IMG/VR virus record: IMGVR_UViG_3300027816_000268
Coordinates: 1 to 33,341 of that record
Source of the DNA: a virus
Length of the DNA stretch: 33,341 nt
Direction: 5' to 3' (one strand)
The notes under the pieces were generated by a model. It had not been told where the DNA came from. It saw only the letters and a program-made list of their open reading frames with translations, and did not search any database. How positions within the stretch are numbered: position 1 is the stretch's first letter; each line of letters opens with the position of its first letter. Positions 1 through 9,641 of the stretch are shown in pieces. The position numbers and the translations under genes are program-made.

Positions 1-886
1 CCCAGCGTTTTTCTTGATTGACTGCATCCACAAACATCTGTGTGCATTCATCGCGTGTTTCTTCGCGGATCTTGGCAAAATCTGCATCATCTGAGGGCAA
101 CAGTTTCAGCAGAGTTTGCGTGGAGCCCAAGTGCAGATTTTCGTCCCTGCAGATCAGTTTGATGATCTTGGCATTGCCTTCCATCTTTTTAAGTTCAGCA
201 AAAGCCCAACTACAGGCAAAACTCACGTAAAATCTAATGCCTTCCAGCACATTGACATTGTTAAGGCACAACCACAGCAGGCGCTTCAGTTGATAAACGT
301 CAACGTCTAGGGTTTCTCCGTCAATGGTGTGGCGACCTTCGCCCAGTAATTGATAGGCCTGCACACCACGGATCAAGCGATCATAGTATTTGCTGATGTC
401 GTTGCCGCACTCGATGATCTCATTGATGTCCAACATATCATCAAACACTTGGCTGGGGTTGGGATACACGTTACGTATGATATGTGTATAACTTTTGCTG
501 TGAATGATTTCTGAAAAACTCCAGGTTTCGATCCAGGTTTCTAGTTCAGGTAAAGTGCAGATCGGTAGGAAAGCCAGATTTGGACTGCGGCCTTGCACTG
601 AGTCCAACAGTATCTGGCGCTTGAGATTACTGGTGAAAATGTGTTGTTCATGTTCTGTGAGATCCTTGAAATCTTTGGCGTCACGTGTGACATCCACTTC
701 TTGCGGCTGCCAAAAAAAACTCAACTGTTGCTGTGTGAGTTTTTCAAACTGGCGATACTTCATGGTATCATAGCGTTGCATACCCAAGGACCCTTCGGGA
801 TCCAAAAAGGCTGATCCAGTGTCATGATTCTGACGCCGGAAATTTAATACTGTGGGGTTAGATTTTGCAGGCTTCACAATCGTCAT
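1..886 (-). CDS. nrdB: Ribonucleotide reductase class Ia, beta subunit (partial, cut by window edge)
   Basis: Small radical-generating subunit of aerobic ribonucleotide reductase; with NrdA it makes deoxynucleotides for phage DNA synthesis. About 295 residues are visible and the C-terminus lies outside the window. All di-iron and radical residues of the family are present when aligned by spacing to E. coli NrdB: Asp95 (LLDSVQGR), Glu126, His129 and radical Tyr133 (SEIIHSKSY), Glu215 (NVLEGIRFY), Glu249 and His252 (RDENLHL). I chose the ATG at 884-886, inside the end of nrdA, because the reading frame stays open to it and it gives a natural N-terminus (MTIVKPAKSN...); an AGGA lies just upstream. 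The 29-base overlap with nrdA suggests translational coupling. A start at Met36 (MQRYD) would truncate the conserved N-terminal arm. Confidence 0.96.
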   Translation of the reverse strand, partial: MTIVKPAKSNPTVLNFRRQNHDTGSAFLDPEGSLGMQRYDTMKYRQFEKLTQQQLSFFWQPQEVDVTRDAKDFKDLTEHEQHIFTSNLKRQILLDSVQGRSPNLAFLPICTLPELETWIETWSFSEIIHSKSYTHIIRNVYPNPSQVFDDMLDINEIIECGNDISKYYDRLIRGVQAYQLLGEGRHTIDGETLDVDVYQLKRLLWLCLNNVNVLEGIRFYVSFACSWAFAELKKMEGNAKIIKLICRDENLHLGSTQTLLKLLPSDDADFAKIREETRDECTQMFVDAVNQEKRW

Positions 887-3161
887 CTTCCTGTAGGGTT
901 GCTGGTGCTTCAACGATCTGCGACTTGGCGTGTAGTTTATCTACATCCACTTCGCCGGCGCCGTCAAAGGTGTTGAAATAATACAGTGTCTTGCCGCCAT
1001 ACTTGTAGTGCATGACCAAGTGGCGCATCATTTCGCTCATGGGAATCTTGTCTTCTTCATAGAACTGCGGATTGTAACTGGTATTGACTGATATGGCCTG
1101 GTCGATGTACTTCTGCAGTATGGCCATGATCTTGAGATATCCTTCGGGACTCTTTTGATCCCAAAGCAGTTCGTATTTGTTTTTTAGGCGACGATACTCG
1201 GGAACCACTTGCTTGAGCACACCATCTTTGCTTTGCTTGATAGATACAAAACTGCGTGGAGGTTCTACACCGTTGGTGGCATTGGCGATCTGCGCCGATG
1301 TCTCCGAAGGCATCAAGGCCATGAGTGTGGAATTACGGATACCGCCTGTGCGCAATTGTTCGCGCAAGGACTGCCAGTCGCAGTATTCTTTGTGCGGCAC
1401 CAGTTCATTGACTTCGGGCTTGTAGGTATCAATGGGCAATACACCATCGGCATACTTGGTTTGATCGCTCAAGGGACAGGCGCCTTGTATACTAGCGAGA
1501 TCCGCAGACGCCTTGATCAGATAGTAGCTCCAATGCTGTGCCCAACGATCCACTTCTGCCAAACAGGCAGGATCGCTGTAGGTATAATCATTTTTGGCCA
1601 ACCAATATGCAAAGTTGATGATGCCAATGCCCAAGGGTCTACGACCTTCAGTGGCCAATTGTGCGGCCAACACTGGATAATCTTGATATGATAACAATGC
1701 GTCTAATCCATGTACAGCCAAGCGGCAAGCACTTTCCATTTCTTCGGGATTGCGGAACGCTCCCCAGTTGATGGCGCTGAGTGTGCATAGGGCGATCTCA
1801 CCTTGATCGTCATTGATGTGTTCCAAAGGTCGGGTGGGCAGCGTGATTTCACAGCAGAGATTGCTCATGCGCACAGGGGCCAGGTCAGGCTTGAACGATG
1901 AATGATTGTTCACGTGATCCACGTTCATGAGATAGATGCGACCTGTGTCTTTGCGCTCCTGTATGAATGCCGAGAACAAGTCCACTGCTTTGATCTTTTT
2001 CTTGCGCAGACGTGTGTTGCGTTCTGCGGCTTCGTACAATTCACGGAAACGATCTACATCGCTGAAAAATGCTTCGTACATTTCAGGAACATCGTGTGGG
2101 CTAAACAAAGTGATGTCTCCGCCGGACAACAGTCGTTCATACATGACTTTGTTGAACTGCACTCCATAGTCCATGTGACGCACACGGTTTTCGTCGGTGC
2201 CTTTGTTGTTTTTCAACACCAACAAATCTTCTACTTCCAAATGCCACAGGGGATAATACAGTGTGGCTGCTCCGCCCCGCACACCACCTTGACTGCAACT
2301 TTTGACTGCTGTTTGGAAATGTTTGTAAAAAGGTATCACGCCTGTGTGGTAAGCATCGCCATTGCGGATAGGACTGTTGAGTGCGCGGATGCGACCAGCG
2401 CCAATTCCGATGCCAGCACGCTGGCTCACATACTTGACGATACTGCTGGCTGTGGCATTGATAGAGTCCAGACTGTCGTCGGTTTCAATCAGCACGCAAC
2501 TACTGAACTGTTTTACAGGTGTGCGCACACCGGCCATGACCGGAGTTGGCAAACTGATCTGATGCTGACTGATGGCATCATAGTAATCTCGCACCCAGTT
2601 GAGCCTGGTGTTCTGGGGATATCCTGCAAACAGTGTGGCCGAGATCAGCATATAACACATCTGCGGCGTTTCAAAAATGTCGCGGGTCACACGATTCTGC
2701 ACCAGGTACTTGCCACGCAACTGTTCCATGGCCACATAAGTGAGGCTTTCGTCCCGCTCGTGGTGTATGTAACTGTTGAGCCGATCCCACTCGTCCGCAG
2801 AATAATAATTGGCCAGTTCGGGATCGTAGAATCCGCGCTCGATATTTTTCTTGACCAAGTCGTGGATATGCCAAGGATCAAACTGTCCATACACCTGCTT
2901 GCGCAAATGATAGTTGATCAATCGACCAGCCACATACTGATAGTTGGGCGTTTCTTCTGAAATAAGATCAGCTGCTGACTTGATCAGGGTTTCTTGTATG
3001 TCTGCTGTTTTGATTCCGTTGTAAAACTGTATGTGGCTTTTGATTTCTACTTCTGATGCCGAAACTCCTGTGATTCCTTCGGTGGCCCAAAATACTACCT
3101 TGTGTAATTTTTCTAAATCCAATGGCTCTTGACGGCCGTTGCGTTTGCTTACTGTGATCAT
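858..3161 (-). CDS. nrdA: Ribonucleotide reductase class Ia, alpha (catalytic) subunit
   Basis: Large subunit of class Ia ribonucleotide reductase, 767 residues, close to the usual 750-760. The N-terminus is an ATP-cone allosteric domain (about residues 1-95). Active-site cysteines sit at the expected spacing: Cys222 (QFSSC), Cys436 (SNLCCEI, with Glu438) and Cys459 (ALCTLSAIN). The radical-transfer pair Tyr727-Tyr728 and a C-terminal thioredoxin/glutaredoxin-reducible pair Cys762/Cys765 (CEACKI) are present, so the enzyme looks intact. The ATG is preceded by TAAGGT at a good distance, and the ribosome site overlaps the end of the upstream gene (stop at 3166). It is followed by overlapping nrdB. 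No promoter of its own is obvious, so it is probably read as part of the operon starting upstream. Confidence 0.98.
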   Translation of the reverse strand: MITVSKRNGRQEPLDLEKLHKVVFWATEGITGVSASEVEIKSHIQFYNGIKTADIQETLIKSAADLISEETPNYQYVAGRLINYHLRKQVYGQFDPWHIHDLVKKNIERGFYDPELANYYSADEWDRLNSYIHHERDESLTYVAMEQLRGKYLVQNRVTRDIFETPQMCYMLISATLFAGYPQNTRLNWVRDYYDAISQHQISLPTPVMAGVRTPVKQFSSCVLIETDDSLDSINATASSIVKYVSQRAGIGIGAGRIRALNSPIRNGDAYHTGVIPFYKHFQTAVKSCSQGGVRGGAATLYYPLWHLEVEDLLVLKNNKGTDENRVRHMDYGVQFNKVMYERLLSGGDITLFSPHDVPEMYEAFFSDVDRFRELYEAAERNTRLRKKKIKAVDLFSAFIQERKDTGRIYLMNVDHVNNHSSFKPDLAPVRMSNLCCEITLPTRPLEHINDDQGEIALCTLSAINWGAFRNPEEMESACRLAVHGLDALLSYQDYPVLAAQLATEGRRPLGIGIINFAYWLAKNDYTYSDPACLAEVDRWAQHWSYYLIKASADLASIQGACPLSDQTKYADGVLPIDTYKPEVNELVPHKEYCDWQSLREQLRTGGIRNSTLMALMPSETSAQIANATNGVEPPRSFVSIKQSKDGVLKQVVPEYRRLKNKYELLWDQKSPEGYLKIMAILQKYIDQAISVNTSYNPQFYEEDKIPMSEMMRHLVMHYKYGGKTLYYFNTFDGAGEVDVDKLHAKSQIVEAPATLQEDDDCEACKI

Positions 3162-3165
3162 TGTT

Positions 3166-3606
3166 TTACCTTATTTTGCTGACTAAATCTACTGCTGGTA
3201 TACTACGTATGACTGACAACTGCTGGAGGTTAATATTTACGATCTCGCGAGGAGTCCAATTCAATACATATTTTCCCTGTTCCACTATGACTAAATTGGT
3301 TTCTAAAACCGCTGTATCGGTGCATAGCGACAGCGTTGCCGCTTCAACTAAATTGTTTCTACCACTTAGAATAATAGTATACACGATTCCCAAACCGCGA
3401 GCAAGATCACTTTGATCATCTTCGCGTATAAGGTCCCAGGGATCTGGCCAGTTTTGTGGTTCGCGCCAATCGAATGTGGGCTTGACTTCGGGAGCAAATT
3501 GCCAGAAATCGTTGACTTCCAATAGAAAGTCTTGATCTGGCAAAGTGCTACAACGAAGATCGTGCCAGGCTACCAGCCGATCTTCGTAGATCCCGGGATA
3601 TTTCAA
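3166..3606 (-). CDS. Unknown 146-residue protein downstream of tailspike
   Basis: I do not recognise this protein with confidence. It is acidic and rich in Trp and Pro in its first half (FDWREPQNW, PDPWDLI at about residues 45-60), has no signal peptide or membrane segment, and ends in a beta-rich segment. The start is a TTG at 3604-3606 that overlaps the TGA of the 2000-residue fibre gene (TTGA overlap); there is no nearby ATG and no clear ribosome site, so translation is probably coupled to the fibre gene. That coupling suggests a role with the fibre, such as a chaperone, adaptor or small virion part, but this is only inference from position. It is followed after 4 bases by nrdA. Confidence 0.75.
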   Translation of the reverse strand: MKYPGIYEDRLVAWHDLRCSTLPDQDFLLEVNDFWQFAPEVKPTFDWREPQNWPDPWDLIREDDQSDLARGLGIVYTIILSGRNNLVEAATLSLCTDTAVLETNLVIVEQGKYVLNWTPREIVNINLQQLSVIRSIPAVDLVSKIR

Positions 3607-6600
3607 TTGTTGTCTACTATTTCGTCGATATAAAACTTCATTGTACCAGCACCATTGTAAATGCTGCTGTTGGCGTTGCTGTTGTCATAACCAATCACTG
3701 CGATAGCATTGCCCGGTGCGTTGGTAACTGTGAGTTGGAAACCAGATTCATAGTTTTCTGTAAAATCATCATCACTTTGTACATTTATAGTAGTACCACC
3801 GGAAACAGCATTGTAGGTTTGTCCACCAGTTATATTCAGCACTCCCGAGCGACTGTAGACATTGCCTCCATCCGTTAGACGCACAGCATAGTTAATCATG
3901 GTACTGGGATTGTTTCTGGTATCAATTATCAAGGGTTGCTGATACTCGCCCACAATAGCATAAGCACTGGCGTTGGCCGACAGGTTAGAAACTGGGCCAC
4001 CGATGGTTACATTAGGTGCATTACCATATCCTGAACCTCCGATCAGTCCCGACAAGAACACATTACCATATGTTTCCAAAGAGAATGCTATGGTAGCATT
4101 GGTTCCCACTAAACCATCAGAAGATATAGCAACTGTGGGCAACTGAGTATAACCATAACCACGATCTACGAAAATTAGATTGGCCAGTTGACCAGTGCTG
4201 GACAATTGACTGTATACCACAGCAGTTGTTATATTAGGGAAAGCATTGGGTTCAACCGTGACCACCGGAGCAGTCACATATCCGTTACCGTCGTATAGTG
4301 TGTTGCTGTTGGCATCAAAACTCACACCCACACTGATCACGCTGTAACTGTTGGCTGCTGGTGATATGCTCAATATGTTAGCACCCGATCCTGGACCAGA
4401 AACCTGAGTGATCACTGTGTTGGCCAGTATGCTGTTGGCTGCAGGACCATCATAAGGCACGCAATAACCAGCACCGATGTTGCTCAACTGGAAGAACAAG
4501 TTGCCCACTGTGTTGAGATTGGTTGTTCCCACTGCTGATGTAACATTTACACCCGTTACAGAGAATGTGGGACTGGTCACATAACCTGTTCCTGAATTGG
4601 AAACTGTAATGCCCACCACGATACCGTTGGCATTGGCTCTAGTAGTGGTAGCAGTGGCATTGACTGTGCTGATGTCCCAACCAGTGAAAGTCAAACTAGG
4701 TGCTGTTTGATAGCCTTGACCTGCGTTGAGTATGACCAAACTCTGTACGCCCATGGTAGCATTGACAAATGCTGTCTGTGTAATGGTGTTGGCCACTGTA
4801 TTAGCGGCCAAGGGTGTGTTGGCTTTGTTGGCAGGGAAAGCACTGTACTGACCACCGAACACAAGATTAGCGTTGGCTATCCATCCCATGCTGTTCAAGT
4901 TGGCTGTGACATTGGCTGCTGTGCCACCGCCGCCGATTGTGATCGCCGGTGCATTGTTGTTATAGTAACCATTGCCACCGTTGAGCAATCTAATGCTGCG
5001 TATGCCGTAGCCTGGGTCAAATGTAGCGCCCGTACCAGCAACACTGTTACTGGTAGTGGTGACCGCGCTCAGTGCCGGTAGTGTGGCAATAAAGTTTCCA
5101 CTGTTGGTCAGTGTGAAATTGTTTATCTCATAGGTCACGTCAAAGTAAGGATTTTCTGTAGGTGTGGCGCCAATGACATTACCAGGGACATCAAATAGTT
5201 GACTATTGATTATATAATTTCCTGTATTGGCTACTGAGAAATTGCGTATGCCAAACGTGAAATTAAATATTGCTCCTGTGCCGCTGGCATTACCGCCAAT
5301 TACGATATTACCACTGTCTCCATAGAAATTGGTAGTAAAGTTGCCATAGTCATTGAAGGTAAACGCAGTGACTCCACCGTTGGCATCAGTCGAGGTAATT
5401 TTTAATTCTGCAGGAACTGAATAATTGCCAGTATTACCATAATAAATCGTTTCATTGATGGCATAGCCAGTACCGGCAACTGCCACGTTGGTCAATAGAT
5501 ATGGACTGATACGCAATCTAGTGACTGTGACATTGGCAGCTGTGCCTGATCCTCCGATCAGTGTAACAGTATTGCCTACAAATAAGTTCGCACCATATTT
5601 GCTGGGGTCAGCGACTGCGTTAGCAGCCATTGCGATTGTTTTGATCCTAGTGGTATTGACCTGCACCTGCGCATTAGTGCCGTCACCGCCCACTAATGTC
5701 AGCATATTTGTGGCCTGGTATCCAACTCCACGATTGGCTGCTGTAATAGTAACGATCTGCGCCGTGGCATTGCCAGTGGCTGTATTGCCCGCGATGTTGG
5801 GCGCGGCAAATGTCAAAGTAGGAATTGACGTAAAGGCATTACCATTGGCATTGAGTGTGATGTTACTTACTGCGGCGTAGATATTGGCAACACTGATTCT
5901 AGCGTTGCTGTTGGCTGCCACTGCACCATTGGCAGGAATATCTAATATGTCCCCAATGCTGTATCCATTGCCGCGTTGTGTTATGGTAAATGAAACTACA
6001 TTGGCAAACACTCTGATGTCTGCATTGACTGTGTTAGCGCCAGTCAGCAATGGTGTGATCTGTGCTTCTGGCATGTATGCATATCGATTGCCGCCTGAGG
6101 TCAGTGTCACTGTATCAATGGGGAATCCCAACACAGCGTTGGCCACAGTGGGATATCCACTGACTGTAAATGTTGGGCTGGTGAACACCACTGTATAGGT
6201 ATTGCCGCTCACATAGTTAGCACCACCGTTGGTCACAGTGCAGTTGGCTACACCATATCCTACTGTGCCATTGCCAGTGGCAGTGACATAACCATTGGCC
6301 ACACTGATAGTTCTAATGACAGTAAGAGATTGACTTGACTGGCTGTTGGCAAATGATACTGGTACAGAATTGGCTTCATAAACAGGATAGATGATATCAC
6401 CACTGGGACTGTATATTACCGATCCTACCACAACATCGGCCGGAATATATGTTCCAGTGATGCTGCCGCCAGGAGTGATTCCGGTATAACTGCTGGTCAA
6501 TGTTATGACGCTGTTACCATTGCTCCAGGAACCTGTTACGGATACTGCCTGATTGGAATTACCTCCCTGTGGTTCAGGGAATGTTATAGTCACATTGCTA

Positions 6601-9600
6601 GCTGCTGTATAACCCGAACCAATGGTTAAATTACCTGCCGTGGCATTGCCTTGATATAGAGATAGTCCATACCCTTTGATTATTACATTGGCCACACAAT
6701 TGCCAAAACTCTGTGATGAGGTATTGCTCAATGTGGTGTTGGCCACAGACACTGAAACATTTTCAGGGTAACCACGGCCAATGTTGGCCACTACAAAATC
6801 AGAAACTCCACGTGCCACATCCACTGTGGCTATGGCAGATCTAGCACCTGTGCCGTTGAGAATGCCGTAACCAAAACTTATGGGTTGACTTACACCATTG
6901 GCTATCCAACTTGTAACAGGATCACCGGCTACCCCAATTTGCACATTACCGTTGGCGCCTGCATAGACGTTGGCACTGAACACGGCGGTAATAAGATTGG
7001 CATTGACACTGCCCACTATGACATTCAGTGGTATTCCCTGTGCCGCGATAGTGGCACCAATCTGTATGTTGGGACTGGCAGGCTCTAGTGTGATGGTGGA
7101 ACTGTTGCCGCCCCAGGATCCATAAAAAGTATCAACGCTGGCTGTGCCAATTATAGTAGGTGGACTAAAGGTCACTGAGACATTACCTGACCAACCTGAA
7201 CCTCCAGCAGTGATTTGTGTGTTGGCCTGATCCATCTGACGGCCTATTACAACACTGGCCGTGGCAGTGATGCCATTGGGATTCAGCGTTGGACCTTCTA
7301 TGGTTACGTTAGGAATTAGATTAGGTAGATATCCATTACCACGATCATTGAAAATAATTTCGCTCACACTGTTGCCTGTAAGCAATACGCCAGCTGGTAT
7401 GGTAATGTTGGCAATAATATTGGCGCCCACCGGGCTTGTAACGCTGGTGTTGAGTATGCGCTGACCCAAAGCTATAGCTTCTGTGCCCTGGAACGCTATA
7501 CTGGTTTGCGTGTTTAAGTAAATTCTTGCAAATGTTCTGGCCTGTACATCTGTACGGGCAAACATATCGCCCACGCTTAGACAGTTGCGATTTGAAAAAT
7601 AAATGATATTGTTGGTAGGCACATCGCCGCCGGCCACATTCAAGAATATGTTGTGTCCAGTTGTGATCATCTGACCACTGACCAAGAATGTCTGTGTATT
7701 CTGACTGGCAAACTTGATGCCTTCTTGGGTGACAGCGTCCATGGTATTGTTGACTATGATCCAACTGAAATCATCTGTGTTGCTGAGGATGCCTTGTCTG
7801 AGATTGGTAAAAGATCCATTGCTAACTGTGATGCATTGGGTAGAGTAGACTTCGCTGACATTACGGCTAGTGGCATCACTTAAAATACCATAACTGATGC
7901 CTGTAAACTTACAAGCATCGAATTGGATGTTCTTTGTAGGATAAGTTACACTGTATGCTGCTTGACTTTGATTCAAGGACACACCGGCGGTATTGCTGGT
8001 AGTGCTACCGTTGCCCGCAAATGCCACACGCTCGAATCTCACATTGTTGGCACGCTCGACCAAGAACACATCTTGTACATAAATGGTTCTGGGATTGCGG
8101 AACGTCATGTCTCTGATCAGGATGTTTTGCGGATTGACACCAGCAGTGGTGTCTATGGCCGAACCAATCTCCTGCAGACTGCTGGCAGTACGAGCCACAT
8201 AATCAGCTGGCGTGGTAAATGTCAAGGGTTCGTTGGTTCTCACCGACGACTGTGCTTGATTTAAAGTGATATTGCCTGTGGCTGTGTCAACTTCAATGAT
8301 CTGAGATCCCGATGTGATGCCGCTGCCACTTACATACATACCCACTGTAAGATTTTGTACGCTGGGAGCACCACCGGATGTGGCTGCAACAGAAATTTCA
8401 GTAGCGGCATTTGCCCAGGTGCCATAGCCTGTGCGGCTGTTGACCATTTCGATGATGCTGTGATCTAATCCTTCCCCGCTGAGAGTACAGTTGGGAGGAA
8501 TCAGCAGCGCCGAACTTACTATGTAACGACCTGCTGGGAACAACAAGATCCTGCGTGTGAGCGGAGCCGACGGTTCGGCTGTGTTGTAAGGTGCCACGCA
8601 ATACAGTTGATTGAGAGCAGCATTGATGGCAGCAGTGTCGTCGGTCTCGCCGTCACCTACAGCACCAAAGTCTCTAACACTGACTGTGTCATCTAATTTT
8701 TCCTGCAGTGTCCTAGTGCTGTCTGTATGAAATACCAATTGCACTGGAGCAGCAGGTGCCACGCCAATGTTCTGGCTCAGTGTCAATGTTGTATATGAAA
8801 ATTGTACTGTGACTGTTCCACCTGTTGTTATGGCTTGGCTGATGTAAATGGTATTGTCAACGATGCTGGTCACTACTGTGCCGTTGGGGACCACACCAGA
8901 ACCAGATGTCACTGCCACTTTGCTTCCTACCAAGATACCCGCAGCACTGGCCACATTAAAATTTGATTGGCCTAGAGTGAAAGTCACCGATGACGCCGAA
9001 ACAGGTGTGCCTGCGGTCAATCCTAAAACTTGTGTGTTGCTAGGAACGCCCGATCCGGTAACATTCATACCCGATTGAATGCCTGTGGCATCGCCTACTA
9101 TTAAACTTGTGGTGTAATCTGTGCTCCAGTAACCATAGGTCACTAGGCTGCCGCCGATGAATGCTATGCTGGTATAGGAATCAGCATCCAGCACTGTGGC
9201 TGCAGATATGGTAATACTGTTGCCACTGATACCTGTCACAAAGGTATTGGGTGCCAGTCCCGGACCAATGACCAGTTGTCCCAGGGCGATGCCGGTGTTG
9301 TTTAACACTGTGAGACTGGTGCTGCCGGCGCTCCAGGTAGCAGAAGCAAATGTAGGACTGGAACTTACTGTGTAGCCGGCTTCTTCACCTTTATAGGTAT
9401 AAGCACCAGCGATGGTAAAAATGTCAGAATATTCAGTTAATAATTCAGTGTTGCCAACTTCGGGCGCACCTTCTTCGATGGTACCGTTACCAATGAATAA
9501 TCTGCGTGTGTCAATGCTCCAGCCCAGTTCGGCTGTGCTTAACTGTGGAAGATCGCGCTGCAGGCCCGATCTGTTATTAATCTGCGTGTATTGGGTGATT

Positions 9601-9605
9601 GCCAT
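3603..9605 (-). CDS. Giant tailspike/tail fibre protein with pectate-lyase-like beta-helix and glycine-rich repeats
   Basis: A 2000-residue virion protein. Order of parts: an N-terminal attachment segment (about 1-65) with AELGWSIDTRRLFIGNG, similar to the N-terminal motif of Mtd-type phage receptor-binding proteins; Ser/Thr/Gly-rich beta segments (about 80-300); a pectate-lyase-superfamily signature at about 308-327 (VRDFGAVGDGETDDTAAI) starting a right-handed beta-helix to about 700, typical of tailspikes that bind or cut polysaccharide; then some 20 degenerate copies of a 35-50 residue GxGY...P.V.. module (about 745-1890); and a distinct C-terminal domain (about 1915-2000). No catalytic residues can be assigned by eye. 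A late box CTAAATA lies 19 bases before the ATG, with a TAGGA ribosome site between. It most likely acts in host-surface recognition. Confidence 0.85.
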   Translation of the reverse strand: MAITQYTQINNRSGLQRDLPQLSTAELGWSIDTRRLFIGNGTIEEGAPEVGNTELLTEYSDIFTIAGAYTYKGEEAGYTVSSSPTFASATWSAGSTSLTVLNNTGIALGQLVIGPGLAPNTFVTGISGNSITISAATVLDADSYTSIAFIGGSLVTYGYWSTDYTTSLIVGDATGIQSGMNVTGSGVPSNTQVLGLTAGTPVSASSVTFTLGQSNFNVASAAGILVGSKVAVTSGSGVVPNGTVVTSIVDNTIYISQAITTGGTVTVQFSYTTLTLSQNIGVAPAAPVQLVFHTDSTRTLQEKLDDTVSVRDFGAVGDGETDDTAAINAALNQLYCVAPYNTAEPSAPLTRRILLFPAGRYIVSSALLIPPNCTLSGEGLDHSIIEMVNSRTGYGTWANAATEISVAATSGGAPSVQNLTVGMYVSGSGITSGSQIIEVDTATGNITLNQAQSSVRTNEPLTFTTPADYVARTASSLQEIGSAIDTTAGVNPQNILIRDMTFRNPRTIYVQDVFLVERANNVRFERVAFAGNGSTTSNTAGVSLNQSQAAYSVTYPTKNIQFDACKFTGISYGILSDATSRNVSEVYSTQCITVSNGSFTNLRQGILSNTDDFSWIIVNNTMDAVTQEGIKFASQNTQTFLVSGQMITTGHNIFLNVAGGDVPTNNIIYFSNRNCLSVGDMFARTDVQARTFARIYLNTQTSIAFQGTEAIALGQRILNTSVTSPVGANIIANITIPAGVLLTGNSVSEIIFNDRGNGYLPNLIPNVTIEGPTLNPNGITATASVVIGRQMDQANTQITAGGSGWSGNVSVTFSPPTIIGTASVDTFYGSWGGNSSTITLEPASPNIQIGATIAAQGIPLNVIVGSVNANLITAVFSANVYAGANGNVQIGVAGDPVTSWIANGVSQPISFGYGILNGTGARSAIATVDVARGVSDFVVANIGRGYPENVSVSVANTTLSNTSSQSFGNCVANVIIKGYGLSLYQGNATAGNLTIGSGYTAASNVTITFPEPQGGNSNQAVSVTGSWSNGNSVITLTSSYTGITPGGSITGTYIPADVVVGSVIYSPSGDIIYPVYEANSVPVSFANSQSSQSLTVIRTISVANGYVTATGNGTVGYGVANCTVTNGGANYVSGNTYTVVFTSPTFTVSGYPTVANAVLGFPIDTVTLTSGGNRYAYMPEAQITPLLTGANTVNADIRVFANVVSFTITQRGNGYSIGDILDIPANGAVAANSNARISVANIYAAVSNITLNANGNAFTSIPTLTFAAPNIAGNTATGNATAQIVTITAANRGVGYQATNMLTLVGGDGTNAQVQVNTTRIKTIAMAANAVADPSKYGANLFVGNTVTLIGGSGTAANVTVTRLRISPYLLTNVAVAGTGYAINETIYYGNTGNYSVPAELKITSTDANGGVTAFTFNDYGNFTTNFYGDSGNIVIGGNASGTGAIFNFTFGIRNFSVANTGNYIINSQLFDVPGNVIGATPTENPYFDVTYEINNFTLTNSGNFIATLPALSAVTTTSNSVAGTGATFDPGYGIRSIRLLNGGNGYYNNNAPAITIGGGGTAANVTANLNSMGWIANANLVFGGQYSAFPANKANTPLAANTVANTITQTAFVNATMGVQSLVILNAGQGYQTAPSLTFTGWDISTVNATATTTRANANGIVVGITVSNSGTGYVTSPTFSVTGVNVTSAVGTTNLNTVGNLFFQLSNIGAGYCVPYDGPAANSILANTVITQVSGPGSGANILSISPAANSYSVISVGVSFDANSNTLYDGNGYVTAPVVTVEPNAFPNITTAVVYSQLSSTGQLANLIFVDRGYGYTQLPTVAISSDGLVGTNATIAFSLETYGNVFLSGLIGGSGYGNAPNVTIGGPVSNLSANASAYAIVGEYQQPLIIDTRNNPSTMINYAVRLTDGGNVYSRSGVLNITGGQTYNAVSGGTTINVQSDDDFTENYESGFQLTVTNAPGNAIAVIGYDNSNANSSIYNGAGTMKFYIDEIVDNN
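3936..7373 (-). repeat. Coding array of about 20 GxGY modules in the giant fibre
   Basis: Degenerate protein repeats of about 35-50 residues. Each has a hydrophobic strand, a turn such as RGNGY, GGSGY, SGTGY, AGQGY or RGYGY, then xxxPxVxI/F and a Gly/Ala/Asn-rich stretch. Examples of clear copies are GGNGYYNNNAPAITIGG, AGQGYQTAPSLTFTG, RGYGYTQLPTVAIS and GGSGYGNAPNVTIGG. The copies have diverged strongly at DNA level, so this is an old expansion rather than a recent tandem duplication. Boundaries are approximate. The same module occurs in the fibre-like gene at 19232-20824. Confidence 0.8.
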
Positions 9606-9624
9606 AGTTCAAGTCCTATGACAA

Positions 9625-9641
9625 TATTTAGTGATATTTAG
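9625..9641 (-). promoter_or_regulatory. Late promoter box(es) for the giant fibre gene
   Basis: On the minus strand the motif CTAAATA occurs twice, at 9625-9631 (CACTAAATATTG context) and 9635-9641. The nearer copy is 19 bases from the ATG at 9605, leaving a short leader that contains TAGGA. It matches the late-box pattern found before other structural genes in this window and resembles the T4 late consensus TATAAATA. The second copy overlaps the stop of the nuclease gene and may be incidental. Confidence 0.6.

Noticed and set aside
1902-2960. Long plus-strand frame (352 codons) opposite nrdA
   Set aside because: It is antisense to a certain gene, has a composition typical of a reverse-strand shadow and shows no domain.
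3234-3240. GTAAATA box upstream of nrdA
   Set aside because: It lies 72 bases before the ATG within the coding part of another gene, farther than any other late box here.
3936-7373. Repetitive DNA as a possible CRISPR array or tandem satellite
   Set aside because: The repeats are diverged protein-coding modules in one open frame, with no constant DNA repeat or spacers.
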